NCBI GenBank assembly: GCA_917880885.1 | Contig: OU862907.1 | Coordinates: 68,691,072 to 68,755,071 of the forward strand | DNA length: 64,000 nt | DNA from: Limnephilus marmoratus | Taxonomy: Eukaryota > Arthropoda > Insecta > Trichoptera > Limnephilidae | Reading direction: 5' to 3' | In this document: positions 9,828 through 21,099 of the stretch, piece by piece | Position numbering within the stretch: the stretch's first letter is position 1 | Layout of the letters: each line of letters begins with the position of its first letter | Notes under the pieces: generated by a model | The model's input: the letters and a program-made list of their open reading frames with translations, nothing else | Database searches by the model: none | What the model was told of the DNA's origin: nothing | Program-made: the position numbers and the translations under genes

Positions 9828-10682
9828 GGCCACTTGCATAACATTTTTAAAAAAAAATTTCCGGTTCAGGCAAATATTCTAAGACATTCTGTATTTTTTT
9901 TTTATCGTATTTTTGAAACCCTGGGGATTTTTTTAAAATTTCAATCCGAAAAATCAGACCATTTTTTTATAAACCGGAAAGACTGGACATAATTTTATAG
10001 GTGTGAAAAAATGATAATTACATAGCCGAAAATCATTTAAAAAAAAGAACGTTTCCCACACGAATGGCACAGGAGAATAACGAGGCATACCAAAAATATT
10101 ACATCTCATAAATATTTTTTTTCCTTGATCCATCTTATTGATCATAAATCATTATAATGTACAGCGTCTATATTACTAAATTCAATGTACCTAATATTCT
10201 TGTACTTGTAAATTATTATAATAATAAGAATATTATAAAATTTTATTTCGTCAAAATCAGCACCATAATCATTATACCTCTAAAACACGTACCGACATCC
10301 TCTTCACGTTCTGAAGAGAACCCCGTATATCATTAAATGTACGGGGTTCTCATCAGAACATCTGTCAAAAAGTCGAACCAAATGATAAGTTCGCAGAGAA
10401 CAAACAATAAATCTAGTGAACGAATTAAAAAATTCGCCTGAAATCAAAATACCATATAAAAAAAAAAAATTAGTGTAGAATTTTACAAAATTAATAGGAA
10501 CATTTTCGGAGACGGGACATTTTCATGTAGTGAAGTCACGAGCCCAAATAATGAATTTATTTATTTAAAAATAAAAAAAACGGTACATATCTAACAATTT
10601 TTGCTAACATTTTCGTAATCTTAGTAAAAAGATCTATCCACATGATTTTTTCTAAGTCGTTATGAAATCCATGCAAGTGGCC
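9828..10682. mobile_element. GGCCACTTGC element, copy 1 (855 bp)
   Basis: Termini GGCCACTTGCAT / ATGCAAGTGGCC. It is about 90% identical to copy 2 at 23461-24321 over the whole length. It is inserted in the hAT transposase frame, splitting it. A central imperfect hairpin lies at about 10306-10360. Copy 2 is bordered by TA on both sides, so a TA duplication is likely; here one side reads AA. An open minus frame at 9954-10145 exists in both copies but shows no sign of constraint. Confidence 0.85.
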
Positions 10683-10908
10683 TAATCCGGAGTTCCTGCT
10701 GTTGCTGCGGAAGAATCAGATGAATCTTCATTATCTTGGAAAAAAAATAGGATTCATCCTGTACAAGACAATTATTTCCAATTTGTAGAGTTACATTAGA
10801 TTTTTTGGTACTTTCTTTTAATTTCCTTATTTGTATCAAAAATACTGAACGGACTCTGTCCTTTTGTTCTTTAGGAGTCCACTTCATTTTAAAAAATGGA
10901 TGCGACAC
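10683..10908 (-). pseudogene. hAT transposase internal fragment
   Basis: Minus-strand frames read PFFKMKWTPKEQKDRVRSVF through NCLVQDESYFF, then after a one-frame change QDNEDSSDSSAATAGTPD. It lies immediately before the inserted GGCCACTTGC element, with the C-terminal domain on its other side, so it is the preceding part of the same transposase. The acidic serine-rich linker fits the region before the hAT C-terminal domain. The N-terminal DNA-binding part was not identified. Confidence 0.65.
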
Positions 10909-11288
10909 CGTAGCGCAAATTGCATCATTCGCACTGGAATCTAGAATAATTTACGCGTTGCCAGCGTAAAAAAATAGTAACTTGTATCAAAAATTTAATA
11001 TTACAGCGTCTGCTTGGCAGGGCTCCTACCAGGGAGCAACTTGACAGATGTAAATATTTCTCATATCGAGGTTAAGGACCAATGGACCGACAGAGTGAAT
11101 ATAGTAGGAAGAATGTTGCAAAAATGCATTTAAAATGGAAAATGCATTGAGAAAAGCATTTAAAATGAAAATGGAAATGGGTGAAAAGAAAAACCATTTA
11201 AAATGCAAAATGGAAAATACCCATTTTGCATTTTGCATTTCCATTTGAAATGGATTTATTTGAAATAAAGCACATCTCTGAGCAGATT

Positions 11289-11640
11289 ATATATCAATAA
11301 TAATAGATTTACCTAAAGATATATAAAGGTAGTTCTTATATTTTATATATATACATAAAGTAATAATAATCTAACCAAGAGATACCTATATTTCTCAACT
11401 TCTCTCTCTTAAGGTAACCAAAGGTATATTTTTAAAATAATTTAATTTACAATGAGAAGAGTTCAGAAAGTGGATCTATTTAAACAAAATAATTAAAAAT
11501 TGTAGCAATATAGATTATCCAGTCATACACAATGTGCAGTAAACAGATATTGTCAGGAATTAGTACCTTGCAGAGTGGAACATACTCTCAGTATCGCCCT
11601 GCTGAGAGATCACCAATCACAAGCATAAAAGAAATATTGC
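11289..11640. other. AT-rich stretch with diverged SINE body
   Basis: At about 11551-11620 the words GAGTGGAACATACT and CAGTATCGCCCTG mark a diverged piece of the family-1 SINE body on the plus strand. The rest has no recognised feature. Confidence 0.4.
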
Positions 11641-11910
11641 TTGAAATGGCTTGAGCAACTCTGGAAAGTGCATTACATCTGTTCGCATAATTGAACTCAA
11701 CACCTGTGGGTCAGAGTTAAGATTTAAAAATGTCTAATTAATACATATGACTGGATAATACAAAACACATATTAGGTAAACAACACATATCTCACTGGGA
11801 AAACATTTATTATTTATTTATTTAGTAATGAAAATAAATAAAATATACCTACTATAGACTTCAGATAACAAGATAACATATTCCCTTAGTACCTACACTG
11901 AATGCAATAT
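11640..11910 (+). other. LINE 3' region, empty-site paralogue
   Basis: Matches 7195-7276 joined to 8057-8230 (GAGCAACTCTGGAAAG, CACCTGTGGGTCAGA, CTGGGAAAACATTTA) without the 772-bp hAT. It therefore shows the pre-insertion state of that site. Confidence 0.7.
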
Positions 11911-12274
11911 GATCTACGTCCATTTCTAGTAAAACCAATGGCGCCAAATACCTATCGACTTCTAGTCCCTAAACAGGTCAATGAAATTGAATATCCCTTC
12001 AAAAAAGATATTTGAAAATGTTTGATCAATTTCTACCAAAGTAAGAATATTCCATTGAAATACCGGCAGAATAAGGATAGTATTCTCATCTGACGTCTGT
12101 GCTTTCTGTGCTATAGACGGCCTATGTGGGCAAACACATAGGCCGCCAAGACCTAGACAAACCTCAGCCCAAAACTTGAAATGACCTGCGACGGTGGTGT
12201 TGGTTAGACATTTAGGCCGCGCATCCGCGCCCAAAAAGAAGAAGATGGAGAGATATGTAATTGTGCCGTAAAGA

Positions 12275-12510
12275 AGGTCATTTTCCAAAACAGTTTAAAA
12301 TCTCCCCCATAATTCCAATTCATAAATCTGGTGAAATGCATAAATTAGACAATTATCGACCAATCTCACTTGTTTCAAACCCATTAAAATTTTTAGAAAA
12401 ATGCATCAAAAATAGAATCATTGAACACTTATAAAAATATAATATTCTGTCGCAAAACCAGTATGGTTTTCGTAAAGATCTAAGCACTGAAGATGCAATA
12501 TATATTATAT
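12275..12510 (+). pseudogene. LINE reverse-transcriptase N-terminal motifs
   Basis: Plus-strand reading gives GHFPKQFKISPIIPIHKSG, then DNYRPISLVSNPLKFLEKCI and QNQYGFRKDLSTEDAIY. These are reverse-transcriptase motifs 0-2 of APE-type LINEs (P-I-x-K-S-G, N-Y-R-P-I-S-L, Q-Y-G-F-R). A TAA interrupts between them. Upstream 11960-12270 may hold earlier ORF2 sequence but is rearranged, with a GC-rich inverted pair GCCTATGTG...CACATAGGC near 12120. Non-functional fragment of a family related to the LINE at 45067. Confidence 0.8.
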
Positions 12511-12514
12511 AGGT

Positions 12515-13035
12515 GCTCAAAATTACGTCTTGGTCTGAATAATAATTCGTATTTTCTATAAACACGATGCAAACACAAAAGATCAATGCAACGCTTTGAG
12601 ACTTAAATAACCATACCTACAACTTAAGAAAAAATAACACAACAACGCGCATGTAATAAGACATGATATAAATTCAATTAAAATTTTGAAGAAAAACTTA
12701 CAATTTGGCAATTAAGTGTAGAAAATAAATGATGGCGCTGCGATCGTTTTTTAGATTTTAAATGACAACACCAAGATGGTTCATAAGACAATAAATATAT
12801 GTTTAAAAAACATTTCGGTCTTGCTTGTATTTTCAAAAATTTTCCACAAAAAACTATAATTTAATAGAAGTAAAATTGTAATTTAGTATACTTAAGTAAA
12901 ATAAAACAAACCAAATTTTAAGTGGGCGTTTATTTCGTTATAAGGTAATAATATCTAATAATATTATTAAAATGACATTATAGTATGGGGCGGTACATAT
13001 ACCTACAAATCAAACACAAACAATTTAGGTAGGTA
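12515..13035. other. Unassigned AT-rich stretch
   Basis: No convincing gene, terminal repeat or RNA gene. GGTAGGTA at 13028-13035 is the target duplication of the next element. Confidence 0.3.
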
Positions 13036-14203
13036 CAGTGGCGGACTAAGCCCGTCAGAGGCCCGGGGCGGCAAAGCTGAATGAGGCCCCCCCCCCCCTA
13101 GTTGAAAAAGTTGATGCAATTTTACAAGATTTTTATTCAGTTCACACGGGTCTCTGGTCCTAAAGGGCCTTCAAGCGTCTCCGTGTTCCCTTGATCAAAT
13201 CTTAAACAAGGCACCAGAGCACTTTTAAAAAATGTCATATTTTTAAATTTCATTTTCTAAAATATGCATTTGATAATAATGCTAAAAGTTTTAACGAAAT
13301 TTGTAAAATTGACGGAGATACATAATTTTTTATATGACACCGTTTTAAACAGTTTGTATGTTGAATTATCCTTCAGCAAAACTTTGAAGACGTTTTTCAA
13401 CCTGGTTGACAACATATTAAAAAAAACTATACATCCGATTTGCATGCACCAACTCTTAAACTGTTAGAAAATCTTGTTACTTTGGCACCACATAGGGATT
13501 TTTTTATAAAGGGACCCCGTATATTTTCTTATGAACGCTGAAAATATTCATTAAAACATCAAAAATAAAATTCGCTGGTCCGCCATTTTGTCTTTTTTTT
13601 AGATATCAAAATTCCCCTACGTGGAGCCATAGACACTGAATTTTCGAAAAATGTGAGACTTGGTACATGCAAATGTAAATACAAACGCAATAAAAATACG
13701 TACAGTTTTTGTTAATATGTTGCCAGGTTGAAAAACGAGTTAAAAAAATTTCACGGAAAACGCATTCAAAGTATTGCTGAAGGATAATTCAACATACACA
13801 CTGTTTCAAAAGGTTTCACATAAAATGCTGTAAAATAATTTGGTGAGAGCGTTGTTAACTTCAGAAAATGAAAACAAAACCATAAACATTTTTTTACAGT
13901 ATCCTGGTTAAGGTGGTCCAGGCCCCTATAGTAAAATATTTATTTTCAAATATAGATCTAGCCACACCCTTTTTTTGTTAAACCTACCATTTCTATTATG
14001 TGTAAAAAATTTCAGCCCCCTATCTTAAATACAAGGGAGTGCTCATCGAACTAGAAGTTTCTGATAAAAGTTCAGGATTTTAAGTAAAACACGTAGGTAA
14101 TTTAAGATTTATTAATATTACAAGTGTTTTAATCAAATAAGTATACAAAGTATTTAAATGTGAACAAAATTTGGTAACAAAGCAATATTTAACATACAAT
14201 TAG

Positions 14204-15609
14204 TCACAATCTTTCAAAACTATGTTTTGTTAACTCCTTTTTAAATGTTTCAGTAGAAACTATTTTTCTGTTTTGTTCAACGATGTAAGGTAAAAATTGC
14301 TTCTCTTCCTCATTCTTTGTGAGTATCGTATTGCAATCTTCAAATAGTTTAATACCTCTCTCCGCTGTATCATTAGCAACACGCATTTTTTTACGCAGAT
14401 TTTGCCTTGAAGGTAATCAACATTGTTATTCCAAGTCTCAGGAGGTAATTGCAAGAAAGAGTCCTTGATATCAAGAAATATGAGCATTTTCAACGTTGCA
14501 AAAGCTTCTAATGTAATCTCTGAGGCAAGCTTGGCAGAATCACCTTGTACTGAACGATTACTGCCATCAGAATTTATTTTTTGAACAATGGCCTGTTTCT
14601 CAGCATCAGACAGCTTGCCAGAAAACAAGGAAAATGCAACTAGTTCATCTGACAAATACCACGAGTGACACCCCTAGCTACTATACTGATTTCGGAATCA
14701 ATGACTTCGTACAATTTTAAGCTCTTCTAAAGTAGTATGTCATTTATTGGTGCATCTCCTGATAAAGGCGTTTCGATCCAAACGTTGGTGTAGATGATTA
14801 CTGAGAAATCGAGTAATTTGTTTTTCTTCTCTCTTGGTTAGTTTAAATTTTGTTACGATCAAGCGCACTGGTAACGTATTGCATAAATATATCACTAGTA
14901 GACGGCTCAACGCCACAGGAACTAGAAGCACTCTTAATCTTTTTTGGTACAGCCACTCTACAAACTCTTCTTTGGCCTCTAATATGCTAGCATTAATAGA
15001 AGTGCTACTGAAGCTGCACTCCTGCACTCCAAGTTCTAACTCTTGACTCGACACCACCGAAGATGAAGCATTACTTTTAGCAGCCATTTCTCTCTATTCT
15101 TCAGATCTTTGTTTCCGTTTTAGAGAACCTTCTTTGACCTTTTCTAGTTTCTTGTCGTTTGAGGTCATAATCATCTTACATTATCATCTTTGATCGATGA
15201 GAAACGCTCTGTCTTCCGCAATTTTTATAAAATTGGGCAATATCAAAAGTTTGTCTAGTTCTTTTGTTAACAAATACTCTCCTTCTCTTTGTGCTTCAGA
15301 ATTTCTTCCACTATTTTTCTTCAATAGCAGCCAGTTTTTATAAAAGTTAATCAGTTTTTCAATGCAGCGATTTTGTTGTCTGGTCAGAACACTAGATTTA
15401 CTCCATACTTCTATAAGTTCTTGAATAAGTACATGCGCGGAATCTTTCACATTTTTGGATTCATTTAATATGTTGTGGTGATAACGGAGTAAAACTTGCC
15501 GAAGAGTAGCAAGTTGGTTAAGCCTCACCAATGGCTCAATATCTCGAACCCCAAGATAAATATCGTCTTTTTTTCGAGTAGATGAACACATTTTACTACA
15601 CTGATTCAC
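14204..15609 (-). pseudogene. Decayed element-encoded protein, three segments
   Basis: Three minus-strand open segments run in order: 15609-15184 (HHNILNESKNVKDSA, then IEKLINFYKNWLLLKK and AEDRAFLIDQR), 15087-14740, and 14655-14204 (PPETWNNNVDYLQGK, then RVANDTAERGIKLFEDCNTI and LTKNEEEKQFL). The V-x-N-D-T-A-E-R-G motif followed by L-T-K-x-E-E-x-K-Q-F is a C-terminal signature I remember from many-copy, TE-associated arthropod proteins without an established catalytic function. Stops and frame changes separate the segments. I did not see a hAT C-terminal domain, so this need not be the transposase of the host element. Confidence 0.6.
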
Positions 15610-16148
15610 TTCACAGTCAACTAAATAAAGTATCGAAACTATTTATATTTGTCTATAAAACTCTTCAGTAGTTTATTTTAATATTTATTTAATAGTAAAA
15701 CACACGAAACTAGCCTGTAGAAAAAAGTAAAAATTAAGCATTTTACACAAAAAATTCAAAACAACACTCGATTGAGCACCCCTTTCTACTTGACCTATAA
15801 CGCTGAATTTTTACTATGTTATTTCTATAAATTCATGTAACAAATTCACGGGGTGGCCAAATGAAATATAATAAAAAAAAAATTTTGGACCAGCTTAATC
15901 CTGGTGCATTAAAGCCTTGGAGGATTTGATCATAGAAATGTGGATGCTTTTGGAGGCCCCCCAGCACCAGAGGCCACCGCTTCAGCCCCCCCCCCCCCCA
16001 TTAGTCCGCCACCGAATCTTTTTAATTACTTACCTATTTTATTACTATCTAAACTATCTGCAATGATAAAAGAACCTTTTGCAAAGGGTCTAAGATAGTA
16101 AAAAAATGCACCAAGTCTTAAAATGTTCGAAAATCTAGTCACTATAGC

Positions 16149-16790
16149 CAGGGCCGCATTATCCATAAGAAGTGTAGACAACTACCTAGGGGCCGCGCAT
16201 TGGGTAGGGGACCTGAGGGTAAAAAGGGGCCCGAGACGTGTATTGCCTAGGGGCCCCGACATGTTTAAGCCGGCCCTGGCAGGGTCGTATTGTCCATAAG
16301 GCAGTGCAAGCCAGTAAGGAACGTATCAGCTAGCGGCCCCTATGATAAAGGGGCCCGAGACTCGCATTCCCTAGAGGACTCGACATGTTTAAGCTGGCCC
16401 TGGCAGGGCCCGGTTGTCCATAAGGCAGTGTAGGCCACTGTCTAGGGGCCCCGCATCGGGTAGGGGTCCATAGGGTAAAGGGGCCCCGAGACGTGCATTG
16501 CCTAGTAGCCCCAACATGTTTAAGCCAGACCTGGCAGGGCCGTATTGTCCATAAGGCAATGTAGGCCACTGCCTTCGAAAATCCAGTCACTATAGCCAGG
16601 GCCGTATTATCCATAAGAAGTGTTGGAAACTGCCCAGGAGTCCCGCATTGGTTAGGGGCCCCGAGGGTAAAGGGGCCCCGAGACGTGCTTTGCCTAGGGG
16701 CCCCGCATTGGGTAGGGGCCCCTAGGGTAAACGGGCCCCGAGTCATGCATTGCCTAGGGGCCCCCGACATGTTTAAGCCAGCTAGGGGCC
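16149..16790. repeat. Head-to-tail array of mini-hAT units
   Basis: Units begin CAGGGCCG and end GGCCCTG: 16149-16278 (130 bp), 16280-16402 (123 bp), 16404-16533 (130 bp), a truncated one at 16535-16575, and a longer rearranged one from 16597. Adjacent complete units are separated by a single G. The sequence before the first and the last unit (GTCACTATAGC) is the same, so a block of about 450 bp also looks duplicated. Interior is GC-rich (GCCTAGGGGCCCC). Related to the ends of the 7277-8048 element. Confidence 0.85.
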
Positions 16791-17544
16791 CTGAGACGTG
16801 CATTTCGATATCGGACTATGACATCATGTAGGGATTGTTTTGTTTTATAAGGGGCCCCCTTCTATTTTATTTTTTTTATTTTTATGAACGATGAAAATTT
16901 ACCTTAAAAAATCAAAAATAAAATTCGCTGGTCCGTCATTTTTTGTTTTTTTAGATATTGAAATTCACCTACATGGAGGCACTGAATTTTCGAACAGTTT
17001 AAGAATTGGTGCATGCAAATCGGATGTATAGTTTGTTTAATATGTTGTCAACCAGGTTGAAAAACGTGTTAAAAAAGTTTCGAGAAAAACGCATTCAAAC
17101 GCTTTCACATAAAATATTCTATCTCCGCCATTTTTTCGAATTTCTTTAAAAAAATGGTGAGAGCATTCTTAACAAGTGCTTCTTTCAAAAAATGAAATAA
17201 AAAATGACAAAAAATATTTACAATCTCCTAGTGCCTTAAAGCCTTTTTTAGGATTTGATCAAGGGAACATGGAGGCGTTTGGGGGTCCCCAGGACCGGGG
17301 GCCCGGGGCGGACCGCCCCCCCCTTAGTCCGCCACTGGGTAGGTACATATCACAAAAACTAATAATACCTAAAAACAAATTTAAAAAAACCCCTATTCAT
17401 ATTCGTCAGAACTTTTATTCAAACAATTTAAGGTCAGAAAATAATGTGCATTATACTCACAGATAAAAGAAATTATACTTTTATCATTCAACATTACAAA
17501 GTTAGGTATAAAGATAGTATTCAAAATAAAGTGGCAAAGTTAAT

Positions 17545-17804
17545 ATAGCAATAGAATGCAAAATTTTTCGTAAATATTCGCGGCTACCATCAAATCCAAT
17601 ATCTTTTTTGAGTACGGTTAGTAAAGTTCTTAAAGTTGGGACTTCTTTACGTACTAAGTAAAAAAAATGAATTTTTTGGCGAATGGCACAAATATCAAAA
17701 TCATCCAACTCTTTTTGAGGGCGCCCCATTTTCCGTTTTCCCGGTGATTGAAATTTTCCATTTGCTTTTTCCCCTTCCTTGATGATTCGCCTTACCGTTG
17801 ATTG
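17545..17804 (-). pseudogene. IS630/Tc1-type transposase N-terminal fragment
   Basis: Minus-strand reading begins QSTVRRIIKEGEKANGK and continues KRKMGRPQKELDDFDICAI, RQKIHFFYLVRKEVPTLRTL and GSREYLRKILHSI. This matches the helix-turn-helix N-terminal region of insect IS630/Tc1-like (DDE_3) transposases, with the G-R-P hinge. The upstream side is cut at exactly 17805, where the second SAM-element copy begins. Downstream the similarity stops after HSI, so only about 85 residues remain and the catalytic domain is missing. Confidence 0.75.
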
Positions 17805-18870
17805 CACGGAGAGAAATCGATTTTTGCCCTATCGATAAAATAACAAGACTAATCTTTAAAATATCATTCTAAGGATATATTGTCGATCTGGTTGGATAAT
17901 ACATCATGACAATACTAAAAAATTATGTTATAACATTATTATATTAGTTCAAAATTTGATGATTGATAATTTATTTGGACGATTTCCTAATAAGGTATTC
18001 GTTTAACGTAATGATAATTCAACGATATTCGAATGCTTTGCGTATTTAACATGACGTCCTGATATTTGAAGTGACTCCATAAGAAGACATTACTGTAACA
18101 ATGCTTTGTCAGGGTTTCCTGATAAATTATTCGTACAGAACGGTTTATTCATTATTTCTTTCCTAATGCATACAGCGGTTTATTCTTGTTATATAATGGG
18201 TATTCCACACCGAATATTTAGTTAATAATTTGACTGATGTAAAGCATATTTACATATTGTCCTGATAACTTGTTAGTATTACGTACAAAATATGATTACG
18301 TCACAATGTTCAGACGAATAAAAACGCAGTACGCACAGAAGACTTGAAGTATGTTTTGCTGCGAACGGTTTGCGTCGAACTTCGCATCAGTTTACTGTTT
18401 TCTGTTCTGTCAAGTACTAGGTGGTGTGGTTTGTTTTCGGCGTTTTATATACCATTAGTTTAATATTTTGATTATAAAATCATAACCTACTAAAATGGAT
18501 CGACACCCAACATACTCTTAATGTGTTAGAAAAATGAGAACGTTGGAATATCGACATCCAGGTAAGATTTAAATATCATATTATATTTTCAAATAATTCA
18601 CATGTTACGAATGACATGAACTGTATTTATACAGGTTAAGATTTATAATGTTTTAGATATAATTTATTGTGAAGTGATGTTGCCTGTATAGTGTAGTTTT
18701 TATTATAAATTAACTATCTTAAATGTAATCGACGATATCTTTGTTTTGTAGAAGTTTGAGTTGTGTTAAAAATGGCCGCCATGAGCTTGCCAATAATTAT
18801 TGAGAATAGGTTCATAATATAAGCTAGCATTTTGAATGAAAACCGAATGTTTGGTTGTTTTTTTTGTTAA
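17805..18870 (+). mobile_element. SAM-gene-bearing element, copy 2 (truncated)
   Basis: Starts CACGGAGAGAAATCGATTTT, identical to the left end at 2060. Collinear blocks follow: CATTCTAAGGATATA, ATTTATTTGGA, the TATTCGT-rich region, the exon-1 start ATGGATCG at 18495, a GTAAGA donor at 18562, and an AAAATGGC block in the intron. It lacks the PIF/Harbinger MITE and about 400 bp present in copy 1 (about 2911-3300). No right terminus was found, so it is truncated or rearranged. Confidence 0.65.
18495..18561 (+). pseudogene. Decayed exon 1 of the SAM-domain gene
   Basis: Same start (MDRH), same downstream splice phase and same position relative to the left terminus as the exon at 3528, but with a TAA after eight codons and little protein similarity beyond the first residues. 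Length 67 nt against 73 nt. The donor remains canonical. Confidence 0.55.
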
Positions 18871-18904
18871 TTTATTTTGCTTTGCTGTAAGTCAACTTAA
18901 ATGT

Positions 18905-19420
18905 AAAATTATCCCACTTCAATTGAAGGTTTTATTTATTTGGTTATAAGTATTATTGAAAAACCACCTCATGTATTAATATTTCCAAATGTCTTTTCTC
19001 AACAGAGTGTCAACGCTGAACCTTATAAAGAGTACCTAGACATATGTATGCTGAGTGGTCCAAATTCTTTATTTTATAAACACAAGTTTTCAAAACATTT
19101 GGCGCTGAATGTGAAATTACTATAGATCAGCAAATCCATATAAATGATTCTAATGAATGATGTCTATAATGATGTGAGTACATTATATGATATATAAGTA
19201 CAGTATATTATTTGTTTAGAGGCTTTTTGAAGAAAAAAATAGTAAATTCAATGTTATAATTGTCCCTTTTCAATTAACATTTTTATTTATTTAGTTATAT
19301 TATGAAAAACCAAATGTAGTAAGTATTAATATTTCCAAATGTCTTATGTCAACAGAGTGTCAATGCTGAACCTTATAAAGAGTAGATATACCTATGCTGA
19401 GTGGTCAAATTCCTGTATTT
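18905..19420 (+). repeat. Direct duplication of an exon-like block
   Basis: A block of about 150 bp at 18930-19080 recurs at 19280-19410 (AATATTTCCAAATGTCTT, CAACAGAGTGTCAA, TGAACCTTATAAAGAGTA). Each copy has an acceptor-like CTC/GTCAACAG followed by the coding-like VNAEPYKEYLDICMLSG in the first copy; the second copy has a TAG after KE. It may be a later exon of the SAM-element gene, but copy 1 of the element shows no equivalent. Confidence 0.5.
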
Positions 19421-19482
19421 TACAACGCCACCTACTGGATATTTTACAACGCCACCTGTATTTTACAACGCCACCTACTGGA
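19420..19482. repeat. Triplicated TATTTTACAACGCCACCT
   Basis: The 18-base word occurs three times within about 60 bp, with alternate spacers CTACTGGA and G. A small, recent tandem expansion. Confidence 0.8.
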
Positions 19483-19734
19483 TGGTTATCCAACCTTTAT
19501 AACCACCGCCATCTTTGAGTTTATCGCGAAGAGACAGACAGACGCCTCGGAGGACTTTAATTTATAATACGCAGAGATGGTGACAAAGATTATAATAAGA
19601 TGCATGAAATGCTTGAGGTAACTGACGTATTTAGATAAGTTAATAAGGATTAATACTGTATCCATATAAATAACTTTCCAATTACCTCAATGTACTTGAC
19701 CATTTTTTTAGAAAATAGAATGGGTATAGTAAGC

Positions 19735-20050
19735 TATCCGTTAAAGATAGATACTCGTATATGCCTTCGCGGACTTTTTTGTATATATATAAAAGAGGAA
19801 TATCCCACCATGCATTGTTTTGTTATATCCCAAAAGGATTAGGCAGCGTTTTCGATGAAAGCTACCAGGCGGCTTGACTTTTTCCGACACTTCCCACAAT
19901 TATCGTTATGTTTCAATCATTTTACACAAATCCTTGACAAATTATATTCTTAAACCTTCCTCACGAATCACTCTACTGGTCTACTGGTGAAAACCGTATG
20001 AATATCCGTTGTGTAGTTTAAAAGATTACCGCGCAAATACATTTTGAGCG
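19735..20050 (-). mobile_element. Helitron-like repeat
   Basis: On the minus strand the segment reads AACTACACAACGGATAT, then GCGGTTTTCACC-like and AGAGTGATTCGTGAGGAAGG, a consensus I know from abundant non-autonomous insect repeats usually classed as Helitrons. Neither terminus was resolved. Classification is from memory and moderate. Confidence 0.45.
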
Positions 20051-20074
20051 ACTTCATTTTATACTATTTTATTT

Positions 20075-20213
20075 TTATATGTGAATACCTCACAAGTCTC
20101 AGCTGCTCCCGTCTGGAGCCAGTGAGTCTATTGCATCACCAATTGCGGTATGTTGCGAGGCTGAAGGTAGTGGGGAGGGGAAGGAGATGGGGAAGACGAA
20201 GGTAGGGAAGTAT
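20075..20213 (-). mobile_element. SINE family 1, 3' body fragment
   Basis: Matches the body (CTGCTCCCGTCTGGAGCCAG, GTATGTTGCGAGGCTGAAGG) up to GGGAAGTA, where other copies continue CCTGGCTATTC. Here the sequence passes straight into the heptanucleotide array. The head is missing. Confidence 0.8.
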
Positions 20214-21095
<882 letters not shown>

Positions 21096-21099
21096 ATAA

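Larger units (their letters stand above)
8500..11280 (-). mobile_element. hAT transposon remnant with transposase, 2.8 kb
   Basis: Exact 8-bp duplication AGCAGATT at 8492-8499 and 11281-11288, and perfect 11-bp inverted termini CAGAGATGTGC / GCACATCTCTG. Both ends are packed with AAAATGCAAAATGG-like words in opposite orientation (8510-8670 and 11115-11250), as expected of subterminal transposase-binding repeats. The minus strand holds transposase pieces at 10683-10908 and 9590-9827, separated by a MITE (9828-10682). Two smaller MITEs are also nested. The original element without nested insertions would be about 1.4 kb. Confidence 0.92.
13036..17337. mobile_element. 4.3 kb hAT-type element with decayed gene
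   Basis: Exact 8-bp duplication GGTAGGTA (13028-13035 and 17338-17345), and termini CAGTGGCGGACTAA / TTAGTCCGCCACTG. Subterminal sequences form long imperfect inverted repeats (13257-13470 against 16990-17160). Blocks at 13506-13660 also recur directly at 16850-17000. A second internal right end (TTAGTCCGCCACCG at about 15999-16012) shows it is composite. It contains a decayed minus-strand gene (14204-15609) and a tandem array of mini-hAT units (16149-16790). Confidence 0.88.

Noticed and set aside
9954..10145. Minus-strand frame conserved in both GGCCACTTGC elements (also 23581-23826)
   Set aside because: The copies share KKIFMRCNIFGMPRYSPVPF, but the differences I see between them change amino acids, and the frame lies in an AT-rich MITE; conservation reflects recent common origin.
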